A program made the translations under genes and the position numbers. From Oribacterium sp. C9 (GTDB lineage Bacteria; Bacillota; Clostridia; Lachnospirales; Lachnospiraceae), in assembly GCF_002007235.1 (NCBI RefSeq), contig NZ_MUHW01000002.1:1-64000 (forward strand): a stretch of DNA of 64,000 bases, in the 5' to 3' direction. The notes under the pieces are model-generated. The model was not told the origin of the DNA. It did no database searches and worked only from the letters and a program-made list of their open reading frames with translations. The number at the start of each line of letters is the position of its first letter. Within the stretch, counting starts at the first letter, position 1. Shown piece after piece: positions 36,504 to 45,059 of the stretch.

Positions 36504-38021
36504 TTATGCCGCTGCTCTTGCTTCAAGCTTTTTCTTTTTTGTGGCTACTACTTCCTTATAGACTGACCAGATCAGAACTCCGCAGGCTATAAACCAGAAG
36601 AAATCGAAGATCGGATGTGAGAAGAAAGCTCCGAAGCTCTTGTAACTCATTATTCCTCTTCTTAAGTAGGTCTCTGTCATGGATCCAACCAGGAAGCAAA
36701 GAACAAATGGAGTTGTTGGAAGTCTGAACTTGTGGTAAACATAGCCGACAACACCGAATACGATAATCGACTGTACATCGAAAACTCTGTTGTTTGTTGC
36801 GTAAGCACCTACTGCACAAAGTACAAGGATAAGCGGCATCAGGATATGCTTAGGAACTTTGAGTACCTGTACGAATGCCTTGATACATGTCCACTCCACA
36901 AGAAGCATTATGAGATCACATACCATACATGCTGCGAAGATTCCGTAAACAACGTCCGCATTCTTTACGAAGAGAAGGGGACCTGCTGAAAGACCGTGAA
37001 TCAGGAAACCGCCGAGCATCATAGCTGTAACTCCGTCTCCCGGTATACCGAGAACCAGAAGCGGGATCATTGCTCCACCGATGGTAGCATTATTGGCACA
37101 CTCTGTTGCCACGATACCTTCAGGCTCACCTTGACCGAAGGTTTCGGGATGTCTACTCATGTTCTTTGCGGTTACGTATGAAAGCATTCCCGATGTGGAA
37201 CCGCCGATTCCCGGAAGGATACCGATTCCGGTTCCGATGATTGCCGATCTTACAGCTCCCGGCATCCATGAAATGAACTCCTTCATGGAGAAGCCGAAGC
37301 CCTTTACCTTTGTTACGGGGATGGTCTGAACTCCCTTTGCATTCATCTCCTCAGCTGAAATAAGGATATCCGCAACTGCGAAGATTCCGATAAGAGTTGT
37401 GAGCTGATTGAAGCCTGCCAGAAGATCCTGATTTCCGAAGGTGAATCTCGGTGTTCCATCGATAGGAGCCATTCCTACGAAACAGAAAACCAGTCCGAAA
37501 AGTCCTGCCAGAAGACCCTTCACCATATTTCCCGATGAGAGGATGGCCACCATGGTAAGTGCGAAGAAGCAGATACCGAAGTTCTCAACAGGTGTGAACT
37601 TAAGAGCCACGTCCGCTAGCATAGGTGCGAAAAACGACAGAACGAAGAATGAAAAAAGCGATCCGAGGAAGGAAAAAACTATTCCGATTCCGAGAGCTCT
37701 CATGGCTTCACCCTTCTGAGCCATCGGATAACCGTCAAAGGTTGTTGCTATGGAGGATGCTGTTCCCGGCATATTGAGAAGTATTGCCGAAATAAGACCT
37801 CCGGAGATACCTCCGATATAAACAGCTACCAGAACATTCATACCGAGTGAAGAATCCATGGTGAATGTCAGTGGAAGCATAAGTGCCACCGCCATGGAAG
37901 CTGAAAGTCCGGGGATGGATCCAAAGACGATTCCGATGGCAACTCCTGCTATCATGAAAAGCAGGGAAACCGGCTGACAGACAGTAACCACTGCAGCCCC
38001 TAATTGTGCTAATGCATTCAT
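36504..38021 (-). CDS. tctA: TctA: large membrane subunit of transporter 2
   Basis: 505 residues with about 11-12 membrane helices. Motifs GIVFGSIPGLSASMAV, NMPGTASSIATTFDGYPMA, GIGILPGIGGSTSGML and ATECANNATIGGAMIP mark the family. The C-terminus ends in a short basic tail. Homologous to the TctA at 26681-28216, but not a recent duplicate. AAGGAGGGAAAACAA precedes the ATG; 13 bases after tctB. Confidence 0.94.
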   Translation of the reverse strand: MNALAQLGAAVVTVCQPVSLLFMIAGVAIGIVFGSIPGLSASMAVALMLPLTFTMDSSLGMNVLVAVYIGGISGGLISAILLNMPGTASSIATTFDGYPMAQKGEAMRALGIGIVFSFLGSLFSFFVLSFFAPMLADVALKFTPVENFGICFFALTMVAILSSGNMVKGLLAGLFGLVFCFVGMAPIDGTPRFTFGNQDLLAGFNQLTTLIGIFAVADILISAEEMNAKGVQTIPVTKVKGFGFSMKEFISWMPGAVRSAIIGTGIGILPGIGGSTSGMLSYVTAKNMSRHPETFGQGEPEGIVATECANNATIGGAMIPLLVLGIPGDGVTAMMLGGFLIHGLSAGPLLFVKNADVVYGIFAACMVCDLIMLLVEWTCIKAFVQVLKVPKHILMPLILVLCAVGAYATNNRVFDVQSIIVFGVVGYVYHKFRLPTTPFVLCFLVGSMTETYLRRGIMSYKSFGAFFSHPIFDFFWFIACGVLIWSVYKEVVATKKKKLEARAAA

Positions 38022-38034
38022 TTGTTTTCCCTCC

Positions 38035-38532
38035 TTACTGTATCGCGAAGATTCCCGCCGGAAGCACTATCTTGAATCCGTAACGGAAAAGCAGATAAAC
38101 AACTACTGTGAAGACCACATCGATAATGACATATGTGATGATGTCCTTCTTTGTTCTGCTCTGATCAGGAGCCAGTATATAGATCTGAATCAGAAGATAT
38201 ACCAGTGTACTGATGATGAACCCAACCGGCTTTAAGATATTTACATAGACCGTTGCAGCCGCAAGACTTCCGAGAACTCTCTTGTAGTCCGAGGTATCCT
38301 TGTAACCGGAAGTCTCAAGTTCTGTTTTCTGCGCCTTAAACCGGCTTGCTGTTTCAACCAGAAGTATGCCTGCCAGAATGAGAATGATGACTCCGATCAG
38401 TGTAGGCATGAAATCGGGACCGATCTCCATGACCTTCGACTTTGGAAGGGCCTTTGCTCCTATGATGAGAGCCACACCCAGAACTGCGTAAAAGATGCCG
38501 ACTACAAAGTCGCCATATTTTCTAAAGAACAT
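38035..38532 (-). CDS. tctB: TctB: small membrane subunit of transporter 2
   Basis: 165 residues with four likely helices and the C-terminal RYGFKIVLPAGIF ending that TctB proteins often have. AAGGGGGAACTTAA precedes the ATG. It is the first gene of transporter 2, unlike transporter 1 where tctC comes first. The control region upstream has a dyad shared with lysR2. Confidence 0.9.
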   Translation of the reverse strand: MFFRKYGDFVVGIFYAVLGVALIIGAKALPKSKVMEIGPDFMPTLIGVIILILAGILLVETASRFKAQKTELETSGYKDTSDYKRVLGSLAAATVYVNILKPVGFIISTLVYLLIQIYILAPDQSRTKKDIITYVIIDVVFTVVVYLLFRYGFKIVLPAGIFAIQ

Positions 38533-38726
38533 TTAAGTTCCCCCTTTCTTTCCGGTCTCCCGGAGGTTCTGCCTCTCGGCAGAGGTTTATCATTTCATAA
38601 GACCTTATAACCGATCTCATTCAATTTGGTATTAGTCACTGAATATTGCCTGTTTCGTTGACGGTATTAGGATAACTTACACAAAAACCATTGTAAAACT
38701 CGTAAATCTTATGCTTGATTAAGCAA

Positions 38727-38756
38727 AACTTATCGATACATTGTTATCCATAAGTT
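38727..38756. promoter_or_regulatory. Candidate operator upstream of tctBAC2
   Basis: AACTTAT (38727-38733) and ATAAGTT (38750-38756) form a dyad with a 16-base spacer. The left half in context, AGCAAAACTTAT, is nearly the same as AGTAAAACTTAT on the minus strand at 40755-40766 in the lysR2-garD region, so one regulator (LysR 2) may bind both. Confidence 0.45.
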
Positions 38757-38813
38757 AAACTGTTAGCTCTGCTAATGCTTACATTAGAAAATTTAATGAT
38801 CGTTTTTTGACAT

Positions 38814-38856
38814 AAAAAAACCTCTGCGTCACTGAGTTTATTTCAGGACGCAAAGG
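38814..38856 (-). terminator. Terminator of garD
   Basis: The minus strand reads CCTTTGCGTC, a loop, then GACGCAGAGG, followed by seven T residues. All ten pairs form, with one G-U. Confidence 0.82.
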
Positions 38857-38949
38857 GTATTATTAAGTCATTATTCAGGCGTTGATAAAAGCGAACCAGG
38901 GAATTCCTGACATCCGCCTTCATAAACAGTGCAACAGAATGTTCAAAGA

Positions 38950-40473
38950 TCAGGTTATAGGCGCAGGATTGAAAACACAAAGATCATTTGCAAAACCATA
39001 CTGCTCGGTGAAAGGCTTTTTTATACCTGATGCCACATCCAGTATAAAGTCAAAAAGTTCCTCACCCTGCTCTTTAATGGTTTTTTCACCGACAGCTGCG
39101 GGTCCGGCATTAAAATCAATGATATCGGACCACTGCTCCTTCATCTCATTTCTGGAGCAGAGCTTGATAACAGGAGCCGCTGCGAGACCATAGGGCGTAC
39201 CTCTGCCTGTCATAAATACCTCAAGTCCCATACCGGAAGCAAGCTGTGAAGGCCCGCAGACAAGATCTGATGCAGGTGTAGCTGCAAAGATCTCCCCGTG
39301 CTTTGTAGGGCGGTCTCCGGGAGAAAGAACCTCAACTATAGGTGAATATCCGGACTTCGCAATGGAACCCATGGACTTCTCAATGATATTGGACAGGCCT
39401 CCTTTTTTATTACCGGGAGTTGTATTGGCTCCGCGGTCCACACCCCCGGCCTTAAGGTAATTGTCATACCACTTCATCTCTTCAACAAGCCGCTTTCCTA
39501 CAGTTTCATCGATACATCTGTGGGCAATGAACTGTACACCGTCTCTTACCTCTGTGACCTCTGAGAACATGGCAGTACCGCCGCCGGAAACCAGCAGATC
39601 CGCAGCATACCCCGCCGTAGGGTTCGCGGTGATTCCAGAAAATGCATCTGATCCGCCGCACTGCATACCTACCAGAAGATCAGAAAGCGGAAGCTCCTCT
39701 CTTCTTCTCTCATTGAGTATTTTAAGCTTCTTTTCCGCCATCCCGATTATTGCATCCATCATTGCCTGATAGCCCTTGTGCTCCTGCAGGATGATGACAT
39801 TGTCCTCATTGTTAAGCTCCGGCCACCACTCACAAAAACGATCAACTGTAAATTTTTCACAGCCGAGAGCAACCAGCATAAACACTCCTCCGAAGTTGGG
39901 ATGCATGGCGATGTTCCTTATTATCTTCTGGGGAATGTACGCATCCGGCGCATCTATTGCAACACCGCAGCCGTACGGGTGGTTGATGGCCACAACATCG
40001 TCAACATTGGGATACTTCGGAAGTATCTCAGCCTTTATCTTACGGATGGCAACGTTCAGGACTCCGGCAACACACTGAACCGTTGTGTTTATGCCGAGGA
40101 TGTTTCTGGTTCCTGCATAAAATCCGTCCGGATTTTTATAGCCCATCCATGTGGTTCTCTTCGGCTTCGGAAGATCTGTGCGGATATTAGTTGCGAACTC
40201 CATGCTGTCAAGATCCGGTGCCGGCGCCATGATGAGATTCTTTTCATTTATCCAGCCTCCCACAGGAATATCCTCTGAAACAGTGCCTAAAACAACACCG
40301 TAACGTATGACCTCCGAGCCTTTCTTTAATTCTGCCAATGCAATCTTGTGAGCCTGTGGTATATCCTCAGCTGTTACTATTCCGGGCAGCACCTCTGTCC
40401 CCTTGGGAATGTCTCTGATAGCTATAGCCACATTATCCCTGTCAGTTATTCTTATACACAATCTTTCAGCCAT
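38950..40473 (-). CDS. garD: Galactarate dehydratase
   Basis: 507 residues, UxaA/GarD family, close to E. coli GarD along its length: an N-terminal SAF-like domain (about 1-90) and a catalytic part with NHPYGCGVAI, MQCGGSDAFSG, MFSEVTEVRD, PGNKKGGLSNI and FILDVASG. The match is to GarD rather than altronate dehydratase. It converts galactarate (meso-galactaric acid) to 5-keto-4-deoxyglucarate, the same product as GudD. The ATG at 40473 is preceded by GGGAGGCTTGCATAT; the frame is open to 40494. Single-gene unit, divergent from lysR2, with its own terminator. Confidence 0.95.
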   Translation of the reverse strand: MAERLCIRITDRDNVAIAIRDIPKGTEVLPGIVTAEDIPQAHKIALAELKKGSEVIRYGVVLGTVSEDIPVGGWINEKNLIMAPAPDLDSMEFATNIRTDLPKPKRTTWMGYKNPDGFYAGTRNILGINTTVQCVAGVLNVAIRKIKAEILPKYPNVDDVVAINHPYGCGVAIDAPDAYIPQKIIRNIAMHPNFGGVFMLVALGCEKFTVDRFCEWWPELNNEDNVIILQEHKGYQAMMDAIIGMAEKKLKILNERRREELPLSDLLVGMQCGGSDAFSGITANPTAGYAADLLVSGGGTAMFSEVTEVRDGVQFIAHRCIDETVGKRLVEEMKWYDNYLKAGGVDRGANTTPGNKKGGLSNIIEKSMGSIAKSGYSPIVEVLSPGDRPTKHGEIFAATPASDLVCGPSQLASGMGLEVFMTGRGTPYGLAAAPVIKLCSRNEMKEQWSDIIDFNAGPAAVGEKTIKEQGEELFDFILDVASGIKKPFTEQYGFANDLCVFNPAPIT

Positions 40474-40854
40474 ATATGCAAGCCTCCCTCTCATCGCAAT
40501 TTTTCATTGTGGATCTTATTTTTGTTTATCATTTCAGCTTCTCATAGAAACGGCATTTTCAGCACTGTTTAAGCCATAGCTTGTATACTTTTGTCTGATT
40601 TTCCCTGATATTACTAAAGAAAATAAGCCTTGCTACGGTTTTAAATGATAATTTGTTACAATGTTTTATCTTCATTTACAAAACTATCTGTTCTGTGTAA
40701 AATGAGTATAATTGCGCTGTTTGGTTAAGTAAAATTAATAAAAGTGAATCATGTATAAGTTTTACTAATGTGGAGCCCTTTTTACTGTACCATCCGTAAA
40801 GCTTTCTTTAGTATTTCAGATTTTCTTTTACACTTCATTTTTTGAGAGGACCAT
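40474..40854. other. Divergent control region between garD and lysR2
   Basis: A gene-free, AT-rich stretch of about 380 bases. AGTAAAA (40728-40734) and TTTTACT (40760-40766) form a dyad with a 25-base spacer. ATAAGTTTTACT at 40755-40766 matches the half-site upstream of transporter 2. A possible -10 for garD (TATACA on the minus strand near 40588) lacks a good -35. Confidence 0.5.
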
Positions 40855-41766
40855 ATGGACACTAAACTGATAGAGTACATAATAAAAATAGCTGATGAAG
40901 GTTCCATAACAAAGGCAGCCGAAAAACTGTTCATTACACAGTCAGCTCTTTCTCAACAGCTCCAGAAGCTGGAAAAAGAAGTAGGTACACCTCTTTTTAT
41001 CCGTAACAAAGCTGCATGGGCACCTACTCCCGAAGGACATGTATATCTGGACAACGCCCGTGAGATGCTTCGCATCAAGCAGAAGACCTATACCATCATC
41101 GCAGACATGGTGAACAAGCATAACGGATATCTTTCTGTGGGCATGACTCCCGGAAGAGGATATGATATGTTCTCATATGTATACCCTATCTTCCATAACA
41201 TGTATCCCGAATTCACTGTTGAACCAAGGGAACTCAGTGTAAAACAGCAGCAGGAAGCCGTACACAGAGGAGAACTGGATATAGGTTTCGTCACTTTGAC
41301 AGACTCACAGAAGATCAATGATGAGTATATAGACCTCTATAAAGAGGAAATATATATTGCCATTCCGGAAGAGTATCCCGTTAGTCCCGAGTATTTAAAG
41401 ACCGGGGACAAGTATCCGACTCTTCCGCTTTCAGCCCTGCAGTATGAGCCCTTCGTAATGATGTATAAGGAATCCACCATCCGTAAGACCGTTGATCAGA
41501 TCTTCCGTGATGCCGGGTTTGCTCCCACTGTACTTTTCGAAACATCAAGCAATATCACTATCCTGTCTATGATCAGGGCAAAGCTTGCCTGCGGTCTGCT
41601 TCCATATCACTATGTAAAGCAGAAGCCGGAGGGAATCAAATTTTTCAGACTCCCCTTCAGGCCTACATGGAAGGTCTGTGTCACCTATCCAAAGAACGCA
41701 TATTTAAGTAAAGCCGCAAAGGACTTCATTAAGCTCGCCAACGGCTACTGGCAGGATGATAACTAA
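40855..41766 (+). CDS. LysR family regulator 2
   Basis: 303 residues. The N-terminal helix-turn-helix (KIADEGSITKAAEKLFITQSALSQQLQKLEKEVG) and the effector domain are complete. It is related to LysR 1 but clearly different. It is divergent from garD, so it probably activates garD and perhaps transporter 2, which share a half-site. TTGAGAGGACCAT overlaps the start region, a modest ribosome-binding site. Confidence 0.93.
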   Translation: MDTKLIEYIIKIADEGSITKAAEKLFITQSALSQQLQKLEKEVGTPLFIRNKAAWAPTPEGHVYLDNAREMLRIKQKTYTIIADMVNKHNGYLSVGMTPGRGYDMFSYVYPIFHNMYPEFTVEPRELSVKQQQEAVHRGELDIGFVTLTDSQKINDEYIDLYKEEIYIAIPEEYPVSPEYLKTGDKYPTLPLSALQYEPFVMMYKESTIRKTVDQIFRDAGFAPTVLFETSSNITILSMIRAKLACGLLPYHYVKQKPEGIKFFRLPFRPTWKVCVTYPKNAYLSKAAKDFIKLANGYWQDDN

Positions 41767-41793
41767 GGAAACACTTTATTACGCGTTTTAATA

Positions 41794-41831
41794 AAAAAGA
41801 GGTATCGGTAATAGCCGATACCTCTTTTCTT
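41794..41831. terminator. Bidirectional terminator between lysR2 and ppdK
   Basis: AAAAGAGGTATCGG pairs with CCGATACCTCTTTT around a six-base loop, flanked by A and T runs. It serves both converging genes. Confidence 0.88.
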
Positions 41832-41865
41832 ATCCAACATTTATTCGATTTTGCTATTAATACGA

Positions 41866-44508
41866 TTAAGCTCTTGGATTTGTGATCTGTGCCTGAGCTG
41901 CTGCAAGACGAGCTACAGGAACACGGAATGGTGAACATGATACATAATCAAGTCCGATCTTGTGGCAGAACTCTACTGATGAAGGATCTCCACCGTGCTC
42001 ACCACAGATACCGATGTGAAGTGCCGGATTAACAGGCTTTCCAAGCTTGATTGACATCTCCATAAGCTTACCAACGCCTGTCTGGTCAAGCTTTGCGAAA
42101 GGATCGCTCTCGAATATCTTTGTATCATAGTAAGCATTGAGGAACTTACCTGCATCATCACGTGAGAATCCGAATGTCATCTGTGTAAGGTCATTTGTAC
42201 CGAAGCAGAAGAAATCAGCTTCCTTAGCAATCTCATCAGCTGTAAGAGCTGCTCTTGGGATCTCGATCATAGTACCAACCTCGTACTCGAGCTTAGCACC
42301 TGCTGCAGCGATCTCTGCATCTGCTGTCTCTACTACGATCTGCTTAACGAACTTAAGCTCCTTGATCTCACATACAAGTGGAATCATGATCTCAGGCTTT
42401 ACATTCCACTCAGGATGGTTCTTCTGAACCTCAAGAGCTGCACGGATAACAGCCTTTGTCTGCATCTTTGCGATCTCAGGATATGTAACAGCGAGACGGC
42501 ATCCTCTGTGACCCATCATAGGGTTGAACTCGTGAAGTGAGTTGATGATAGCCTTGATCTCCTCTACTGACTTGTGCTTTGCGTCTGCAAGCTTCTTGAT
42601 CTCATCCTCTGTTGTAGGAACGAACTCGTGAAGAGGTGGATCAAGGAATCTGATAGTAACAGGGCAGCCTTCAAGAGCCTCATAGAGAGCCTTGAAATCG
42701 TTCTGCTGGTATGGAAGGATCTTCTCCAGAGCTTCTTCTCTCTCTTCTACTGTATCTGAGCAGATCATCTCACGGAATGCAGCGATTCTGTCTTCCTCGA
42801 AGAACATATGCTCTGTACGGCAGAGACCGATACCCTCAGCACCGAGCTCTCTAGCCTTCTTTGCATCAGCAGGAGTATCGGCATTTGTACGAACCTTAAG
42901 CTTTCTGAACTGATCAGCCCAAGCCATGATACGTCCGAACTCACCTGCGATCTGTGCATCAACTGTTGCGATCTTTCCATCGTAGATGTTACCTGTTGTA
43001 CCATCGATAGAAATGAAGTCTCCCTCATGGAACTCCTTGCCGCCGAGAGTGAACTTCTTGTTCTCCTCATCCATGTTGATGTCACCGCATCCTGATACGC
43101 AGCACTCACCCATACCACGGGCAACAACGGCAGCGTGTGATGTCATACCACCACGAACTGTAAGGATACCCTGAGCAGCCTTCATACCTGTGATATCCTC
43201 AGGAGAAGTCTCGAGACGAACGAGAACTACCTTCTCTCCTCTTGCAGCCCACTCTACAGCATCATCAGCTGTAAATACGACCTTACCGCAGGCAGCTCCA
43301 GGAGATGCACCGAGACCCTTTCCGATAGGTGTTGCAGCCTTAAGTGCAGCTGTATCGAACTGTGGGTGAAGAAGTGTATCAAGGTTACGAGGATCGATCA
43401 TAGCAACAGCCTGCTCAGGTGTCTTGTGACCCTCATCTACGAGATCGCATGCGATCTTAAGAGCTGCAGGAGCTGTTCTCTTACCGTTACGGCACTGAAG
43501 CATGTAGAGCTTCTTGTTCTCAACTGTGAACTCCATATCCTGCATGTCATGATAGTGGTTCTCAAGAGTCTCACAAACCTTGATGAACTCAGCATAAGCC
43601 TCAGGGAACTCCTTCTCCATCTGAGCGATAGGCATCGGTGTACGAACACCTGCAACTACGTCCTCGCCCTGAGCATTGATAAGGAACTCACCCATGAGCT
43701 TGTTCTCACCTGTAGCAGGATCACGTGTGAATGCAACACCGGTACCTGACTCGTTGTTGAGGTTACCGAATACCATAGGCATTACGTTTACTGCTGTTCC
43801 CCATGAATAAGGGATATCATTATCACGACGATATACGTTAGCACGTGGGTTATCCCATGAACGGAATACTGCCTCGATAGCGAGCTTTAACTGCTCTACA
43901 GGATCTGATGGGAAGTCCTTTCCGAGCTGCTTCTTGTACTCTGCCTTGAACTGCTCAGCAAGTTCCTTAAGATCGGCTGCTGTGAGGTCTACATCGAACT
44001 TTACGCCCTTCTTCTCCTTCATCTGGTCGATAAGCTGCTCGAAATACTTCTTACCAACCTCCATAACTACATCTGAGAACATCTGGATGAAACGACGATA
44101 TGAATCGTATACGAAACGCTCGAAAGCAGGATCAGGATTTCCCTTGATCATAGCTGCTACTACTTCGTCGTTGAGACCGAGGTTAAGGATAGTATCCATC
44201 ATACCAGGCATAGATGCACGTGCACCTGAACGAACTGAAACAAGGAGAGGATTCTGAAGATCGCCGAACTTCTTACCGTTGATCTCCTCCATCTTCTTAA
44301 CACCTTCCATAGCCTGACCCATGATCTCATCGTTGATCTTGCGTCCGTCCTCATAATACTGAGTACAAGCTTCTGTTGTTATAGTAAATCCCTGTGGAAC
44401 AGGAAGTCCGATATTTGTCATCTCTGCAAGGTTAGCGCCCTTACCACCAAGAAGTTCACGCATGGTAGCATTACCTTCGGTGAACATATAAACCCATTTT
44501 CTAGCCAT
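41866..44508 (-). CDS. ppdK: Pyruvate, phosphate dikinase
   Basis: 880 residues, the full length of bacterial PpdK. It interconverts pyruvate + ATP + phosphate and phosphoenolpyruvate + AMP + pyrophosphate; in anaerobic Firmicutes it often works with pyrophosphate in glycolysis. Seen: nucleotide-binding N-terminal domain (GGKGANLAEM), the phosphohistidine in GGMTSHAAVVARGMG near 455, and the PEP/pyruvate domain with GLCRTEHMFF, MGHRGCRLA, CGEHGGDP. The start at 44508 follows GGAGGAGAATCAAT; the frame is open to 44529. A good promoter and a perfect catabolite-control site lie upstream. It may link to the aldarate genes next door through their products pyruvate and phosphoglycerate. Confidence 0.97.
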   Translation of the reverse strand: MARKWVYMFTEGNATMRELLGGKGANLAEMTNIGLPVPQGFTITTEACTQYYEDGRKINDEIMGQAMEGVKKMEEINGKKFGDLQNPLLVSVRSGARASMPGMMDTILNLGLNDEVVAAMIKGNPDPAFERFVYDSYRRFIQMFSDVVMEVGKKYFEQLIDQMKEKKGVKFDVDLTAADLKELAEQFKAEYKKQLGKDFPSDPVEQLKLAIEAVFRSWDNPRANVYRRDNDIPYSWGTAVNVMPMVFGNLNNESGTGVAFTRDPATGENKLMGEFLINAQGEDVVAGVRTPMPIAQMEKEFPEAYAEFIKVCETLENHYHDMQDMEFTVENKKLYMLQCRNGKRTAPAALKIACDLVDEGHKTPEQAVAMIDPRNLDTLLHPQFDTAALKAATPIGKGLGASPGAACGKVVFTADDAVEWAARGEKVVLVRLETSPEDITGMKAAQGILTVRGGMTSHAAVVARGMGECCVSGCGDINMDEENKKFTLGGKEFHEGDFISIDGTTGNIYDGKIATVDAQIAGEFGRIMAWADQFRKLKVRTNADTPADAKKARELGAEGIGLCRTEHMFFEEDRIAAFREMICSDTVEEREEALEKILPYQQNDFKALYEALEGCPVTIRFLDPPLHEFVPTTEDEIKKLADAKHKSVEEIKAIINSLHEFNPMMGHRGCRLAVTYPEIAKMQTKAVIRAALEVQKNHPEWNVKPEIMIPLVCEIKELKFVKQIVVETADAEIAAAGAKLEYEVGTMIEIPRAALTADEIAKEADFFCFGTNDLTQMTFGFSRDDAGKFLNAYYDTKIFESDPFAKLDQTGVGKLMEMSIKLGKPVNPALHIGICGEHGGDPSSVEFCHKIGLDYVSCSPFRVPVARLAAAQAQITNPRA

Positions 44509-44645
44509 ATTGATTCTCCTCCTAATCATACATACATTTATAAGTGTTTACTGTATACAGTCACCTTCTTGCCAGATACCCACGGCAACTGTCACAAAAA
44601 CACTCATGATTTATCCCCTTCAATCGGATAAAATCACCATTTGAG

Positions 44646-44674
44646 ATTATATATGACTATATTTTTTTAGTAAA
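44646..44674 (-). promoter_or_regulatory. ppdK promoter
   Basis: On the minus strand TTTACT (44669-44674), a 17-base spacer, TATAAT (44646-44651). The leader would be about 130 bases. Confidence 0.65.
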
Positions 44675-44687
44675 GTGCACTTCTTAA

Positions 44688-44701
44688 TGTAAACGGTTAC
44701 A
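44688..44701. promoter_or_regulatory. Catabolite-responsive element (cre) upstream of ppdK
   Basis: TGTAAACGGTTACA (minus strand TGTAACCGTTTACA) meets the cre pattern WTGNAANCGNWNNCW with no mismatch. It lies 13 bases upstream of the -35 element, where CcpA more often activates than represses. Confidence 0.75.
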
Positions 44702-44731
44702 TTTTAAAAATTTTTTCACAATCCCCGAAAA

Positions 44732-44771
44732 GCCTTAGAAAATCTAAGAAAATCCAAGAATATCTAAGATT
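44732..44771. repeat. 10-bp phased array upstream of ppdK (4 units)
   Basis: On the minus strand: AATCTTAGAT, ATTCTTGGAT, TTTCTTAGAT, TTTCTAAGGC, in exact 10-base register. It begins about 60 bases upstream of the -35 element. The spacing is like the arrays near prpR and garR, but the unit is different (WTTCTTRGAT). Confidence 0.6.
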
Positions 44772-45004
44772 CATTTTTTTGTATTTTAGAGAAATTTTTT
44801 CTTTTTTGCGCTATTCAACAGAACATTTGTCCAAAGCATCAAAACATAAAAAATTACCTCTGTTAAATCCAGTATACAAAAACTTCCTTCACTCCTATTT
44901 TTTTACCTCCTCTTAAATCAATACATTACGTATATTACTTTAATAATCTTAAGTATTCTTGTCCCGAACTATATCCGTAACTTTCTTTTTACCGCAATAA
45001 AAAA

Positions 45005-45044
45005 GCTGATATTTCCCGTCCTAAATCGGACAAAAAATATCAGC
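45005..45044 (-). terminator. Terminator of the two-component operon
   Basis: The minus strand reads GCTGATATTT, a loop, then AAATATCAGC followed by TTTTTT. Confidence 0.85.
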
Positions 45045-45059
45045 CGTATCCATCATTTA

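Larger units (their letters stand above)
38533..38949. other. Control region between garD and transporter 2
   Basis: A gene-free stretch of about 420 bases. It holds the garD terminator and an AACTTAT/ATAAGTT dyad (separate entries), and other dyads such as TGCTT-GATT-AAGCA near 38712-38725. No open frame is worth calling. Confidence 0.6.
44509..45059. other. Control region of ppdK
   Basis: About 550 bases without a gene. It holds the ppdK promoter, a cre site, a phased 10-bp array and the terminator of the response-regulator gene (separate entries). The part 44780-44990 is very AT-rich with nothing I recognise. Confidence 0.7.
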
